Shown here: positions 45,363 to 56,532 of the stretch, in pieces
How positions within the stretch are numbered: position 1 is the first letter of the stretch
Layout of the letters: each line of letters starts with the position of its first letter
Assembly (NCBI GenBank): GCA_963082975.1
Contig: OY720344.1
Coordinates: forward strand, 87,048,107 to 87,112,106
Length of the DNA: 64,000 bases
Direction: 5' to 3'
Origin: Labia minor
Taxonomy: Eukaryota > Arthropoda > Insecta > Dermaptera > Spongiphoridae
Notes under the pieces: model-generated
Database searches by the model: none
Seen by the model: only the letters and a program-made list of their open reading frames with translations
What the model was told of the DNA's origin: nothing
Made by a program: the position numbers and the translations under genes

Positions 45363-46024
45363 ACCGACCGACGATAGTAAGGGAGGTATTGTTTTCACAC
45401 CAAATTTCACATGTGGAGATTTTTACATATCTCCAAGAATCATGCATTTTCTAAACAGAAAAAAGTATTTTTAGCATGATGTCTGTCCGTCCGTCCGTCT
45501 GTCCGTCCGTCTGTCCGTCCTTCTGTCCGTCCGTCCGTCCGTATAGATGTGTACAGCCTGAACGGCTCAACCGATTTTGATGAAATTTGGTATATTTACT
45601 TAATGCATCAGTGGCATGAATTGATCAACTTTTAGTGCAATTCCGGAAACCGGAAGTGGTAGTATTAGCGATCGACGATAGGAAGGAAAGGGTTATTTTC
45701 ACTCCAAAGGAGATTTTTTTATATATCACCACGAATCATGCACTTTGTATTGGTTTTATCCTCGAGAAAAATCATATTTATTAGTTTTTTCTTGATTTAA
45801 AATTATATGACGTCATCCAACCATTCATGACGTCACAGCCTGGTCTTGCATATATATTATAAATAAAATTAAATTAAAAATGTTTATATTTATTATTTAT
45901 GTATCCATATCTGTTTTTTATTACATTAATAGATATATGAAAATTATTTGAAATTGTTTCTGTAGCTGGAAATTAATTTATTTCAAACCGTCGGTCGGTT
46001 CGGACCTAGCCACAGGTCAACTTA
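45363..46024 (+). mobile_element. HINE family 2, full-length copy with the longest (CCGT)n
   Basis: Starts ACCGACCGACGATAGTAAGG. The (CCGT/CTGT)n tract spans about 45485-45541. The module AACGGCTCAACCGATTTTGA is intact, and both TGACGTCA octamers are present (about 45808-45836). It ends GTCGGTCGGT with the hairpin GACCT-AGCCAC-AGGTC (one base change shortens the stem) and AACTTA. It is 662 bp. Confidence 0.83.
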
Positions 46025-46029
46025 TTTAT

Positions 46030-46970
46030 ATTTAAAATATTTTAAAATTTTTAATTTAATTTCGAGAAAAATTAAAAATATTTATTTTAATAAAATTTTT
46101 TAATCAAATTACGAAATAACTACATATATTTATAATTCCTCCAAAGGTTAATGAAATTAGCATCATAAATCTACATATGAACAATTATAAGTAAAAAACT
46201 TAACTTAATTAAATAACGTTTAATGAACAGTGAAGATCTTTTAATAAATTCTTATAAAATATTTTATATTAAAACATATCTGGGGTAACAAATTGAATGA
46301 TATTTTCTTTCTACAAATACTCGTACAGCTTGTTAGTTTAAAATTTATATCTTATTAATCGAACAAACATATTATCTATCTGTCTTTCTAATCTTGAAAA
46401 TTGTCAACATATTTATTATTTATGATATTTTAAAAACAATTTCGCTCATTAATTGATATTCATTTAAAATAGTAATTAAAGAATATCTTATTTCGATTTG
46501 AATAAATCTGATCTAATAATATTAAATTATATCATATTAAAATTAAAATGAAATGGTTCTTGAGCTCTTTATATGTAAAGAGATTTCAAATCTCATTTAT
46601 TTAATTTACCACTCGAAAAAATAAAAACAAATTTCTAGATTATAATTATTAGTAATTACTATAATAAAAACAATGGAAATTATTAAATTATTCCAAATAA
46701 AAAAAGTTATCAACAAAACAAATCAACTTATCTTTGTCAACTATCCCAAACATTTTCTACATATTTGTCTAAAGTTACAGTTCATTTTTATTTATTTTAT
46801 AATTTATTCATTAATTTTTATAACGTCTAATTTTTAACGAGAAATTTACCACCGCTTTTATAGGTTTTTAAAAGACACATTTACCCAAGATTTATTCTAA
46901 TTAAAGTTCAAATTTAAATTGAAAACTGTTTGCATTTTATAAAAAATAACATGTTGTTATCGATAGAAAC
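46030..46970. other. AT-rich sequence, nothing recognised
   Basis: No coding or repeat signal beyond A/T-rich low complexity. Confidence 0.55.
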
Positions 46971-46977
46971 CTTTATA

Positions 46978-47006
46978 TCTTTCTCTCTCTGTCTCTCTCT
47001 CTCTCT

Positions 47007-47037
<31 letters not shown>
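46978..47037. repeat. Compound (CT)n-(AT)n microsatellite
   Basis: A TCTCTCTCTGTCTCTC tract directly followed by a TATATA tract. Short frames on both strands across it are compositional. Confidence 0.9.
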
Positions 47038-47289
47038 ATGTGGTATAATACTTTTTGTTGCTTTTTTGCGGTTATTTTATTTTTGTTGTTGCTGTTTTTT
47101 TTGTTTTGTTTTGTTCTATAACAAAATGTCAGCTTAGCTATTTTCGATTCTATCATATTATAAAAGACCATAAATCATCATTTAATTTTCATATTTTAAT
47201 GTTTTTGTTTAGTTCAATTCATTTAAAGAAGGAGCTATTCAATACATTGTTATTATTTGCCTGTGAATAGCTGCATCTGGAATTTCTAT

Positions 47290-47950
47290 CCTATACATAT
47301 ATGTATATATGTTGTAGGCAAATGGCAATTTTAGGAAAATAACATTTGCCTGGCCAAATAGCTTCAACTGTTACTTCATTTCAATTTGGCTAGGAAAATT
47401 TCCCTAGACAAAAGCCATTTGACTATATCTTTGTTGGAAAAATAGCTTTAACTATTACAGTAACCAATTACGAAATTATTCGAAATTGTTTTTGTTGTAT
47501 ATTTATCTAACTTCAGCTTGCCATAACTTCAGTGCAGTTTTGAGTCCTAAATTAAAATAAAAATCTGTTTGATATTATAATAATTTTTGAAAATAAATAA
47601 TATTTGGGTATTTTTTCTAATTCCTCCATCGCACTTTTTTCCAGGTATGTTACTTAAACTAAGAACGGAATGCAAAGAAGGCAGACGAATACACTGATCG
47701 TGTGACTTTTTCATCTGCCATCGCTCCAATAAATGTCCGACATTTTCTGAACTATTTTCCTAGTCAAATTGGAATGAAATAATAGTTAAAGCTATTTGCC
47801 AAACAATGATTTAGCCAGATGACTTTTATATAGGTAAATACTATTTTTCCAGTCAAATTGAAATGAAATAATATTTGAAGTTATTTAGCCAGGCAAATGC
47901 TATTTTCCTAAAATTATCATTTGCCTACGACATATACATATATAGGTATT
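47290..47950. mobile_element. Long-TIR element built from repeated AAATAGCTTCAACT units
   Basis: Left GTAGGCAAATGGCAATTTTA and right, inverted, GTAGGCAAATGATAATTTTA, pair for about 95 bp. Within the arms a phrase recurs in both orientations: AAATAGCTT(C/T)AACT, then TTTCATTTCAATTTG, then GGAAAAT. The terminal pairing may continue outward through (TATA)-rich flanks to CCTATA, so the exact ends are uncertain. The interior (about 47460-47760) is unique, and its 60-codon minus-strand frame is not recognised. Confidence 0.62.
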
Positions 47951-48180
47951 GTGAGTACGTTAGACATTAATACATCATAGAGGAGTGTGTGGGTGAGATG
48001 TTCCACGTGCACGGATTTCCCATGTTTATCTCGGATACAAACGTTCTCTTCGAGCCCTTTGAACCACGCATATGTGGCCCGTGTTTGGAAATTGGGGATA
48101 ATCCTTGGCATATCTCCACTGCCATTAGCTGGCTTATAGCTAAATGACATTTTGCTCTCTTCATGTCATCTTAATCTTAT
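47950..48180 (-). other. Complex stretch with two overlapping short frames
   Basis: Two minus-strand frames of 77 and 65 codons overlap. The 77-codon frame (SFSYKPANGSGDMPRIIPNF then QTRATYAWFKGLEENVCIRD) has the balanced composition of real protein, but I cannot place it. It could be a transposase or host-exon remnant. It has no visible splice context or second copy here and lies just outside the long-TIR element. Confidence 0.3.
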
Positions 48181-48184
48181 TAAG

Positions 48185-48850
48185 GGAATTGTGGATTAAT
48201 TTTGGCATGATTAAATAATAACCTGACAGTGTTATTCGACAAGGCGGAAGGAGAGTTGGTCACTCTTCAGAGAATTGATTAAATATTTCATGAAATGACA
48301 TGTGATTATTTTAATCAGCCAATATTTCAAATAGAATGATGTTTACGTTAACGAGTGTAGGGTTGTTATCTGATCGTTGTATGTAAACATAGATAATTAA
48401 AACACTAGATTGTACTTTACTCTATAGCATAACTTTGAAAAGTTTTAATTTTCAAAATATAAAACAAAAAAAAATCTTATAAATGATATGAAATTAGGAA
48501 ATGAATGATAAACATATAAATCAGAGTTGCTAAACTTTTTGGTGCAAGGGTCGGATTGGGATTTACGCATATGTAACATGAATATACGAATTGAAAAACC
48601 TCAATATGATTAAGGTAGCATTAAATATTATTTATAATAGTTATTTTTCAAAAATTCTTCGCGGACGAGATAAAAGCAGCTGGATGACCTGGTTTAACCC
48701 TCGGTTTAACCCTCGAACTTCTGATATAAATTATTTGTTCTAATTAATATAGGCAATCCATTCTTTGTTTTAAATTGTACTTTCTTTTTCTTAATATCCT
48801 TTTTTTAGGATATTTCCACTTCATGAAACATTTATCGAACCTCATTAATC
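48185..48850. other. AT-rich sequence, possible hAT-style end
   Basis: CAGAGTTGCTAAACTTTTTG followed by GTGCAAGGGTCGG at about 48522 resembles a hAT terminus, but I could not find its partner. The rest is A/T-rich. Confidence 0.4.
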
Positions 48851-48856
48851 GGAATT

Positions 48857-49345
48857 TTCGAGAGTGGGGTGAAAAGATTCCGGCCTGACCAAGAAAAACG
48901 ATGTTTTTAAATTTTTTGTTTTTGCTTTGCTTTTTCAATATTCAAGATAGCTGAGACCTGTACGATGTCAACTGAACGTGTACGAAATATTTTGCACAAC
49001 CATTTGAACATGGTAAGCTGTGTGCAAGATGGGTGTCGCGTTTACTAACGTTAGACCAAAAACTGCTTTGAAAAACCATTTCTACCAACCATTTGGCGCT
49101 GTAGGCGTAACCCAAACGAATTTTTGCGTCGATTCATAACTGTTGATGACTCTTAATTAAATGAAATAAAATTTAATTTAATTAATTGATCAATTAACTC
49201 AATTGTGATTAACTAAATTAAAACACCGTTATGAGAAATGTATCAGTGTTGATGGAGATTATGTTGAAAAATAAAGCAAAAAAAAAAAAAATTTAAAAAC
49301 ATCGTTTTTCTTGGTCAGGCCGGAACTTTTCAGCCCACCCTCGTA
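48857..49345 (+). mobile_element. mariner deletion derivative with decayed transposase
   Basis: The left TIR TTCGAGAGTGGGGTGAAAAG and the inverse of the right (TACGAGGGTGGGCTGAAAAG) continue together through TTCCGGCCTGACCAAGAAAA. Transposase pieces in order on the plus strand: TERVRNILHNHLNM (48971-49013, helix-turn-helix region); KLCARWVSRLLTLDQK (49015-49062, shifted frame; usual form RWVPRLLTxDQK); NEFLRRFITVDDS (49115-49153, first catalytic Asp region); YEKCISVDGDYVEK and stop (49230-49274, C-terminus). The catalytic middle is deleted and the frame is broken, so it is inactive. The TIRs are still well matched. Confidence 0.82.
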
Positions 49346-49349
49346 AGAA

Positions 49350-51595
49350 TTGAAAGGCCGAAATAAATAATTTCACCTATGATTGGAAAAATCATATTTT
49401 AATTTGAGAGTGGGGTACATGTAAAGATTAAAATAAACTTAAATAAAATTATCTTGAATTGGTAAGTTTAATTTTCATACACATTGAAGTACGCTTAAAT
49501 GCTGAGTTTCTCTAAAGTACTTTTAATTTCTTTATTTTTGATAAGTGGTATTCACACATTTCTAATGGTAAGAAATAAAACACGAATAAATATAACATAC
49601 GTAACATCAGGAAAAAATGTAAAAAGTAGAGTCTGATGATTACACCATTTTGTTTTAATTTACAATTGTATAATAAATAAATACATGGAAACTTCAAAAA
49701 AGATAATTATTGATCTACTCAATAGAATAAATAAATTTTTGGTTAATAAATTTTCCTAAGTAAAATAGAGAAATAAATTGGTATCAATTATTAATAGAAT
49801 AATAAACATTGGCGAATGAAGTGAAATTTTCCTGTGATGACAATTAATAATTAACCAATTCAATTTGTTAAAACAACTCTCTGTTTTTGAAATAATAAAT
49901 GGGTCCGTGAAAATAGAGATTGCGTTTTGTTTATTTGGTATATTAAAATTTCAATTCTTAAGAGGAGAGAAATAATGTATCGAATCGATAGCTTTACTCT
50001 TCGTTAGAATGATTTATTAAATTTTGACTTGATAATTGTGATTGATTAAAAAGTAGTAAGTAGATTCGAATTATTCAGTTCATAAAATATTTATATATAT
50101 AGTATCAACCTATTTTTTTATTTAATCAATTTTAAACAAATATAAAAAAGCTATATTGTTCGTTAAAATGAGAGATATTGAAAACTCAAATCTTATTTTT
50201 TGAGTCTTTAATATAAAACTGGTTAACTTATATTCTGATGATATGTATATTATTTTAATACCAACTCACTTAACCTATTGGTCACATTTTATTTTTTATG
50301 CTCCACCTTCATCCAATTCCAATCCTCTCCTAATTTCTCCGAATTTATTTAGATTCACCATTATATCTCTATCCACTTGTCGATTTCTCATATTGTTTAA
50401 TAATAAAAATAATAACAAATAAATAAAAATATTTCAGATGATAAATATTTAATTTGAGTTTCTCTATATAATTTAATTGAGACATCATTAATTGTATTTC
50501 TTCTCTTCTTTATTTTCTCTTCTTTATTATCCAAAAACAAAATTAAATTTTTCCCAATTAAATAAATGCAGAAAAATTAGTTATAAAAACATGAATTATT
50601 TGAAGGTAACCTATCGAATAGCATATTATTACAAAAAATTATAAAAAAAAAATAGACTTTGTTTTTCTAATGAAACAAAACAGAGCTCTCTCTCTCCACG
50701 AAATTTAAGTAAAGATAAATTGAGTTGGATGAGTTCCAGTGGGTGTTGGTAGGCGATTACAAAAGAGTAGAGCTTTGTGGAAAACACGACTCTAATTTCA
50801 AAATTTATACCTTAATAAAAATTTATAACCTGATATTTTAAATTTTAATTTTTTTTTTCATTTATATTACCCAAAAAAATGAACATTTAATTTGATGTAT
50901 TTATTCATTTTTTTTAATTATTATTAAACATTCGAGATACACGTATAACCTACATTGTAATATTACGTTTTATTTTATTTTATTTTTTTTAACTTTAATT
51001 TTTTTTTTATTAAAAATAAATTTATATATAAATTCAAAATAAACCTTCTATTGTATTATGAGTTTTTTAATATAATTGATTCGTAAAGGGTCAAACTAAT
51101 CTCTTGAGGTTTTTATTTATTATTTACATTTACATATAAATATGTTTTTAAATGAAACATGCTTTATTTTATTTCTAAAATAATTAATCCATTATTTATT
51201 TTTTATTTTATTATATCCTCTAAGGCTCTAAGGCATTTTTTTTTATTTCTATATATATTCCATATTCAAATGTTATATAGGTAATGAAAAATATAATATA
51301 AATTGATTTTCTAATTATATTTTTATATTTTAAAATTCCAAGAGATTCGAAAAGTAAAGACTAGATCACTAGATTATACTAAAATAAAATAACATTATAA
51401 TGTTAAATTGTTTTTACATTAAACTTTATAAATGTATTGAAAAATTAATAAAATAAACTAACTGAATTGTAGTTTTCTAAAAATAAATATTTATTTTGAA
51501 TGAAAGTGAATAGTGAAAAAAATTGAATGAATTGATGATGCGTGCAATCTCCTAAAATGAGAGAAATAAGGAAATAAAAAAAAAACAAAGTATAG
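49350..51595. other. AT-rich sequence, nothing recognised
   Basis: Long A/T-rich tract. A short complex patch at 50690-50790 is without identity. Confidence 0.55.
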
Positions 51596-51604
51596 TTTGT
51601 GGTT

Positions 51605-51815
51605 TCTCCCTTTCTCTCTCTCTCTCTATATATACTTTGTGTCGGAGTCATTGACCAGGCTCGTTAGCACTCCCGGATATTTTGGGGTGGTTAAATTCCC
51701 TCAAAACCACCCCAAATGCTTGAGCTCGTTAGGCGACTCAGGACCTGATTGGCCTCTTCCCTGGAGACTAGCTTCCGGAAAACGGACGATAAGCTTATAT
51801 ATATATATATATAAA
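51605..51815. other. GC-richer fragment between microsatellites
   Basis: A (CT)n-(TA)n tract, then about 140 bp of complex sequence including the hairpin GGGGTGGTT/AACCACCCC (about 51684-51714), then an (AT)n tract. A complex body with simple-sequence tail is typical of a retroposon, but no target duplication or second copy was seen. Confidence 0.35.
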
Positions 51816-51949
51816 TTCATAATAAATTCTAATCATAAAGAATGACTCAAATTTTAAGAATCTTTCAGAGTATGATCATTCAGTATAGTTGCATTTTCAA
51901 AATTCATTAGACAGATTAGATTATTATGACATTGGGACTGAAAATAGAT

Positions 51950-52330
51950 TTTATAGCATTTGAAAATAGAATTTTTCGTAGAATTAATGAACTCGAAGAG
52001 GGTTGAAATCACTGGGGAATGGTGATTACTGCATAATGAAGAATTTACATGACCTCAATGCATCTCCAAACATAAACAGAATTATAAAATTGAGGAGATT
52101 GCAATGGATGGAACACGTGGCTAGAATAGGAGAGAAGTTGATGGGAGATCAATTGGTTATCGATCGATTGGTAGACCAAGGATGCTTAAAGATAATATAT
52201 AAGAGCCCTGAGGGAGTTGGAAGAGAATAAGCGTTGGATGAAAGTAGCTTATGATAGGCATGTCTGGAAGAATGGAAGAATGTTGGTTCCTGCAGTTAAA
52301 AACTTTCGAATATCTTAGAAATACATCTCT
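51950..52330 (+). pseudogene. LINE C-terminal fragment
   Basis: Plus-strand reading: FENRIFRRINELEEG, stop, frame change, then LHDLNASPNINRIIKLRRLQ, WMEHVARIG. This is the FENRI...EL..L...IKxxRLxWxGHVxRM pattern of non-LTR retrotransposon C-termini. It parallels the 44.1 kb fragment (FENRIL...NKELHVLYASLDI), but the 3' end lacks the two hairpins. Further on, KSPEGVGRE and W-rich remnants appear in shifted frames. SINE-A has inserted directly downstream. Confidence 0.7.
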
Positions 52331-52346
52331 ACAATAATAGAGAAAT

Positions 52347-52637
52347 AAAACAAACAAAACAAACCCTTGACTATGTACGTCCTACGCATGGACAACGCCT
52401 ATCAAGTCAGTTATATCTATTAGGTGTTATATGATCAGCAGAACGGGTCCTATCAGCCTTTACCTTGATTTTCTTGATCGGAGCCGCTATCAAGTAGTTT
52501 TTCCAATTTTGATCCCGGAGGCTGGTAGACTCCGTCCCAAAGACCCTAGAGACATTCACATGCCAGGCCCGGGAGTTAAACCCGGATCCACGAGAATGTA
52601 GTGTAGCTACGCTAACCTCTCATCCTGTGGCCCCTTT
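52347..52637 (-). mobile_element. SINE-A, tRNA-derived, copy 2
   Basis: Flanked by a perfect 13-bp duplication ATAATAGAGAAAT (52334-52346 and 52638-52650). The minus-strand head GGTTAGCGTAGCTACAC (A-box-like TAGCGTAG) and GGGTTTAACTCCCGGG (B-box-like) precede a body matching the 3.4 kb copy. The tail on that strand is TTTGTTTTGTTTG. 291 bp. Confidence 0.8.
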
Positions 52638-52659
52638 ATAATAGAGAAATGGATAAATT

Positions 52660-53015
52660 AATATTAATAATTTAAATAATAATATAATTTTAAATATTAA
52701 ATAGATATTATATTTCTGAAAAGTATAGTATTCATTTTTGTTAAAATATATACTTAAACAAACATTATTACTTCAAGAAGTTATATTGCACTCAAATGTG
52801 GGATTACAGCCTTATGAATATTCTAAAATGTTTATAAAATAGTATTTAAGTGAAATTAGTAAGGTGCACGTTGTGGCTTTTATATTCAATGAAATGGTGA
52901 GAGCATTAGCCGGTTAGTATATTGAATTAAAAAACGCTTATACATCTACGACGCTTTCTTAGATTCGATTTGTTACAATAAATACATTTAAATGCTTTTG
53001 CCATTTAGAACATAC
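52660..53015. other. AT-rich sequence, nothing recognised
   Basis: A/T-rich spacer. Confidence 0.5.
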
Positions 53016-53019
53016 AATT

Positions 53020-53350
53020 TGCTCTAATGCGAAGAACCCTAGTCGACCATCCCCCCCCTCGTCCTCCTCTCCCGCTACCACAGACCACTCACCCTTACGA
53101 AATCAACGCCTGCCCTTTTATAAATGGCTTTAATATATTCCACAAGCACACTCGTATACCGTATACACCACACATATGTATAGCATATTCGTCCTCACCC
53201 GCCGCCCCAACCATTAATATATCCATCCAGAGCTCTACTACCCATAACACACACTTGCAAGGCGATATTTTAATGTTTTGACTATTCATATGAAATGGAA
53301 TCGTTATTATTTTCCCACCCACACTCCACAAGCCATTTTGGCTATACAAA
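53020..53350. other. C-rich apparently single-copy block
   Basis: Pyrimidine-rich sequence (CATCCCCCCCCTCGTCCTCC) is followed by complex DNA. Both strands are open for more than 80 codons with low-complexity products. No repeat copy or TIR found. Possibly host non-coding or UTR-like sequence. Confidence 0.35.
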
Positions 53351-53652
53351 AATACCATATGATATGTTATAAACTTGAATATTTTATTATTTCTTATTCA
53401 GAGAGAAATCATATTTGTATCAATAAAAATATTAATATTTAATATGGATAATAAGAAAAAGATGATTCATTTTTTATGGGCTCAAAACTGTATCTAATGA
53501 TTATCTGATTAAAGCTTTAAGAGAGAGCATGCTGACGTCACTTGTAGGCAAGAAATCAGTAGTTACCATTTTTGAAGCCTATGATTGTGTAGTTTTTTGA
53601 AAAATATGGGCTTTTTTTAAATTTCAGTTGCCTACCAAAATATAAATATAAA

Positions 53653-53714
53653 TATGAGCTGTACCCAGACACAGAACCGTCTGATGATTTGAAATAAGTT
53701 AATTTCCAAACAAC

Positions 53715-53757
<43 letters not shown>

Positions 53758-54187
53758 AGAGTATTAAAAAACAAATAGGTTTAAAACTTGAATTAAAATG
53801 ACTAAATTATATTATCTTGGTTTTTATTTTAGGTTTAATTAATCAATTATTTATCATTACTATATTTTAAGTGAATTATTTTTTGACAATGATTATAAAA
53901 TTAATACTTTGTAAACTACGACTTCTAGTTTCCGGATATACACCACAATTTAAGTTTACTGATGCATTATGAAAATATACCATATTTTATCAAAATCCGT
54001 TGAGCCGGTCAAGCTATACACGTCTATACGGACACACAATAGACAGACGGACGGATATACAGACCGACGGACTGACAGATATGCTAAAAATATTTTTTTC
54101 TATTAACAAAAAACATAATTCAATGCAAATCTCCACATGTGAAATTTGGTGGGAAAACAATACCATCCCTTCCTATCGCCGGTCGGT
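53653..54187 (-). mobile_element. HINE family 2, subfamily B copy
   Basis: The left end (inverse of the 3' end) GAGCTGTACCCAGACACAGA pairs CTGT/ACAG, and the subterminal repeat is degraded (CCGTCTGATGATTTGAAATA). The right end CCGGTCGGT is the inverse of the 5' start. An (AT)n tract lies at 53715-53755, and TTTATCAAAATCCGTTGAGC and CAGACGGACGG mark the module and microsatellite. It shares its interior with 700-1260, not with the main family. Confidence 0.72.
53715..53755. repeat. (AT)n microsatellite inside HINE family 2 subfamily B
   Basis: About 40 bp of TA repeat, at the position equivalent to the tract at 1171-1199. Confidence 0.9.
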
Positions 54188-54189
54188 AA

Positions 54190-56530
54190 AAAGTATTCTC
54201 TTCTATAAGAGTACCAATTTAAATTAAAAAAGAATTTACTGAAACGGTTTAAATATTTATTTCACAACCGTTTTAGAAATACTATATAATTTTATTTCAT
54301 CAAAAATAACAAACTATCCACATTATTAATCTAAAATATAAATAAATCAATTAATAAATTAACAAATTAATAATAAAAATAATTAATATTATACAATAAA
54401 AAAATTTAAAAATAATAAATAAATAATTCGTTTATTCAATTTTTTGACCTTGAATTCTTTTGGAGTATCTTTGAATACTATGTTATACGAGTATATTCAG
54501 TTTAATTCAATCCTGAAGAGTCCCTAAAAAATCTCAGCGTCATACACCCATATGCTTTCTTACTCCGAATAATGAATAATCCGGCACTTAGTATATTATA
54601 TTAAAAATATATTTGTTTATTTTTGTCATTTTAATTGATTTGAAGTTCAAGTTTAGTTTCTAATTCAATTTTGTTTATTCAATATTAATGATTCAAAGAT
54701 AATGAAGTTTTTGAAGTACGAACAAAAGCGACAGAATTACAAAGTTTCACGTCATTTCTTATTATATACGTATTCTGATAATTTTTTTTATAGCTAATAA
54801 AAAAAATATTTAATTATATTTTATAAGATTCAATATTATGATTTTTATCATACTAATATCTTTCTCAACTATATAGTAAGATTATATATATTAATTTTAA
54901 ATCTAAAATATGGAAAATACACCTAAATTGACTAAGGAAGTAATATGTACTATATTAATTTTAATTGGATTAATGCAAGTATAGATAGAATTTAGAAATG
55001 GCAAGAATACTTATGAATAAGAAGTTATCTAATGATTCCAAAATATGAAAACGAGAAGTACAAGTTTTAAAGAATCCCAAAAACTGGAAACAAAAATATT
55101 TGTCTGTATGGGTATCTGTAATCTTAGATCACATACATTTATCTAGAAAAGATTTTTCATTGAAGTTGTATGACTACATTTTTAATTTTATGTTAATAAC
55201 TGTTTAAATTTTTCCTCACAAATGAATTTTAAGAAGTTTTTGTTTTATTTATAGGCATAATATTTATATTTAGAAGATATCAATATGATTCAATTATACA
55301 ATTATATAGTTTTATTATATTTATTTTTAACTTTTTATTTTTTTGTAATATCTTTTTTTTTAATAAATATGATCAATCACACATAAATAACATTAAAATT
55401 ATTATCTTGTAAAAAAAATGAAAGATTTTAACAAAATTAAAATTTCTTAACTGACAACTCGCTAAAGAAAGTGAAGAACAAACTTTTGAGTAAAAGTAAA
55501 AGTTTGAAAGCAGAGTTTGAATTAATACAAAATAATAATAATAATAATAATAATAAAATAAAAAAAATTAAAACTTTCATTAAAGAACTCGGTCAGTCAA
55601 AATTTCAATTAAAAATTGAGTAAGATACTATATAAATGCAGTAAAATCTTTATTCAGAGAAATCATTGGCAGTCTTTCAGCAACAAAGGTCAGTTCATTT
55701 TTCCCATCAACCATTTGTATTATCATGGGATATCAGAGCCTGTAATTTAACTTCGATATTCAGAAAACTCGATAATTGCATTTAATGGATCTGACAACTA
55801 CCATATAAGAAAATGGGTTGAAGATATGCAGATTTGAAGAATATAGTTGGGCTTAATTTAATTTCTAACTATTCTAAACGAAAATAACTGTATTATTAAG
55901 TTATTATTATTATTATTTATTGGAATAAAAATTTCTGAACAATTTTTATCAATAGTTGATAAAAACTTCGATACATGGTATCATTTGGTTTTGAGTGACA
56001 TCTTTGTTGGATGATCTCGATGATTTATTTTAGGTTAAATTTGTTAATTATTTTTTTTTTCTAGTCTGAAAATGCCTCTTTACAGTCACTCAGTCTTAGT
56101 GTTTATTTATAGTTATTATTTTTTTCTTTATAATTTTCTGCTTATTATTTATTTAATTTTTATGGATTAGACTGATAATGACAAAGTGTAATTTAGGCGT
56201 TAATGTTCTGAGTTACCGACATGGCATAAATTTCTAAGAATAATAATAATTTCAAAAATTGAAAATATAAATATCATCCCGAAAAGATTATTAAAAAAGT
56301 AAATATTGGAATAATAGAAAATATTACAAATGATAAAAGAAAATTGGAAAATAAATAAAAAATATTTATTTAAGATAGTCAGGTTGAGTAAATGTGAAAG
56401 ACCTAAAGTAAGGAACTATTAAATTTTGTGAGATTAGTTCAATTGGTGATTAATTAGTTTAAAGTAAATTTATAAAATTTAAGATTCTATTTTTAGTTTA
56501 ATATATAAAAATATTTTGTTTATTTAAATT
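54190..56530. other. AT-rich sequence, nothing recognised
   Basis: Includes an (AAT)n tract at about 55531-55556. No genes or element ends. Confidence 0.55.
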
Positions 56531-56532
56531 AT

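Noticed and set aside
45485-45541. CRISPR-like or satellite array
   Set aside because: It is the CCGT/CTGT simple-sequence tract of HINE family 2, with no spacer structure. The DNA is eukaryotic in character.
52157-52357. 66-codon minus-strand frame
   Set aside because: Antisense to the LINE C-terminal fragment, which reads sensibly on the plus strand.
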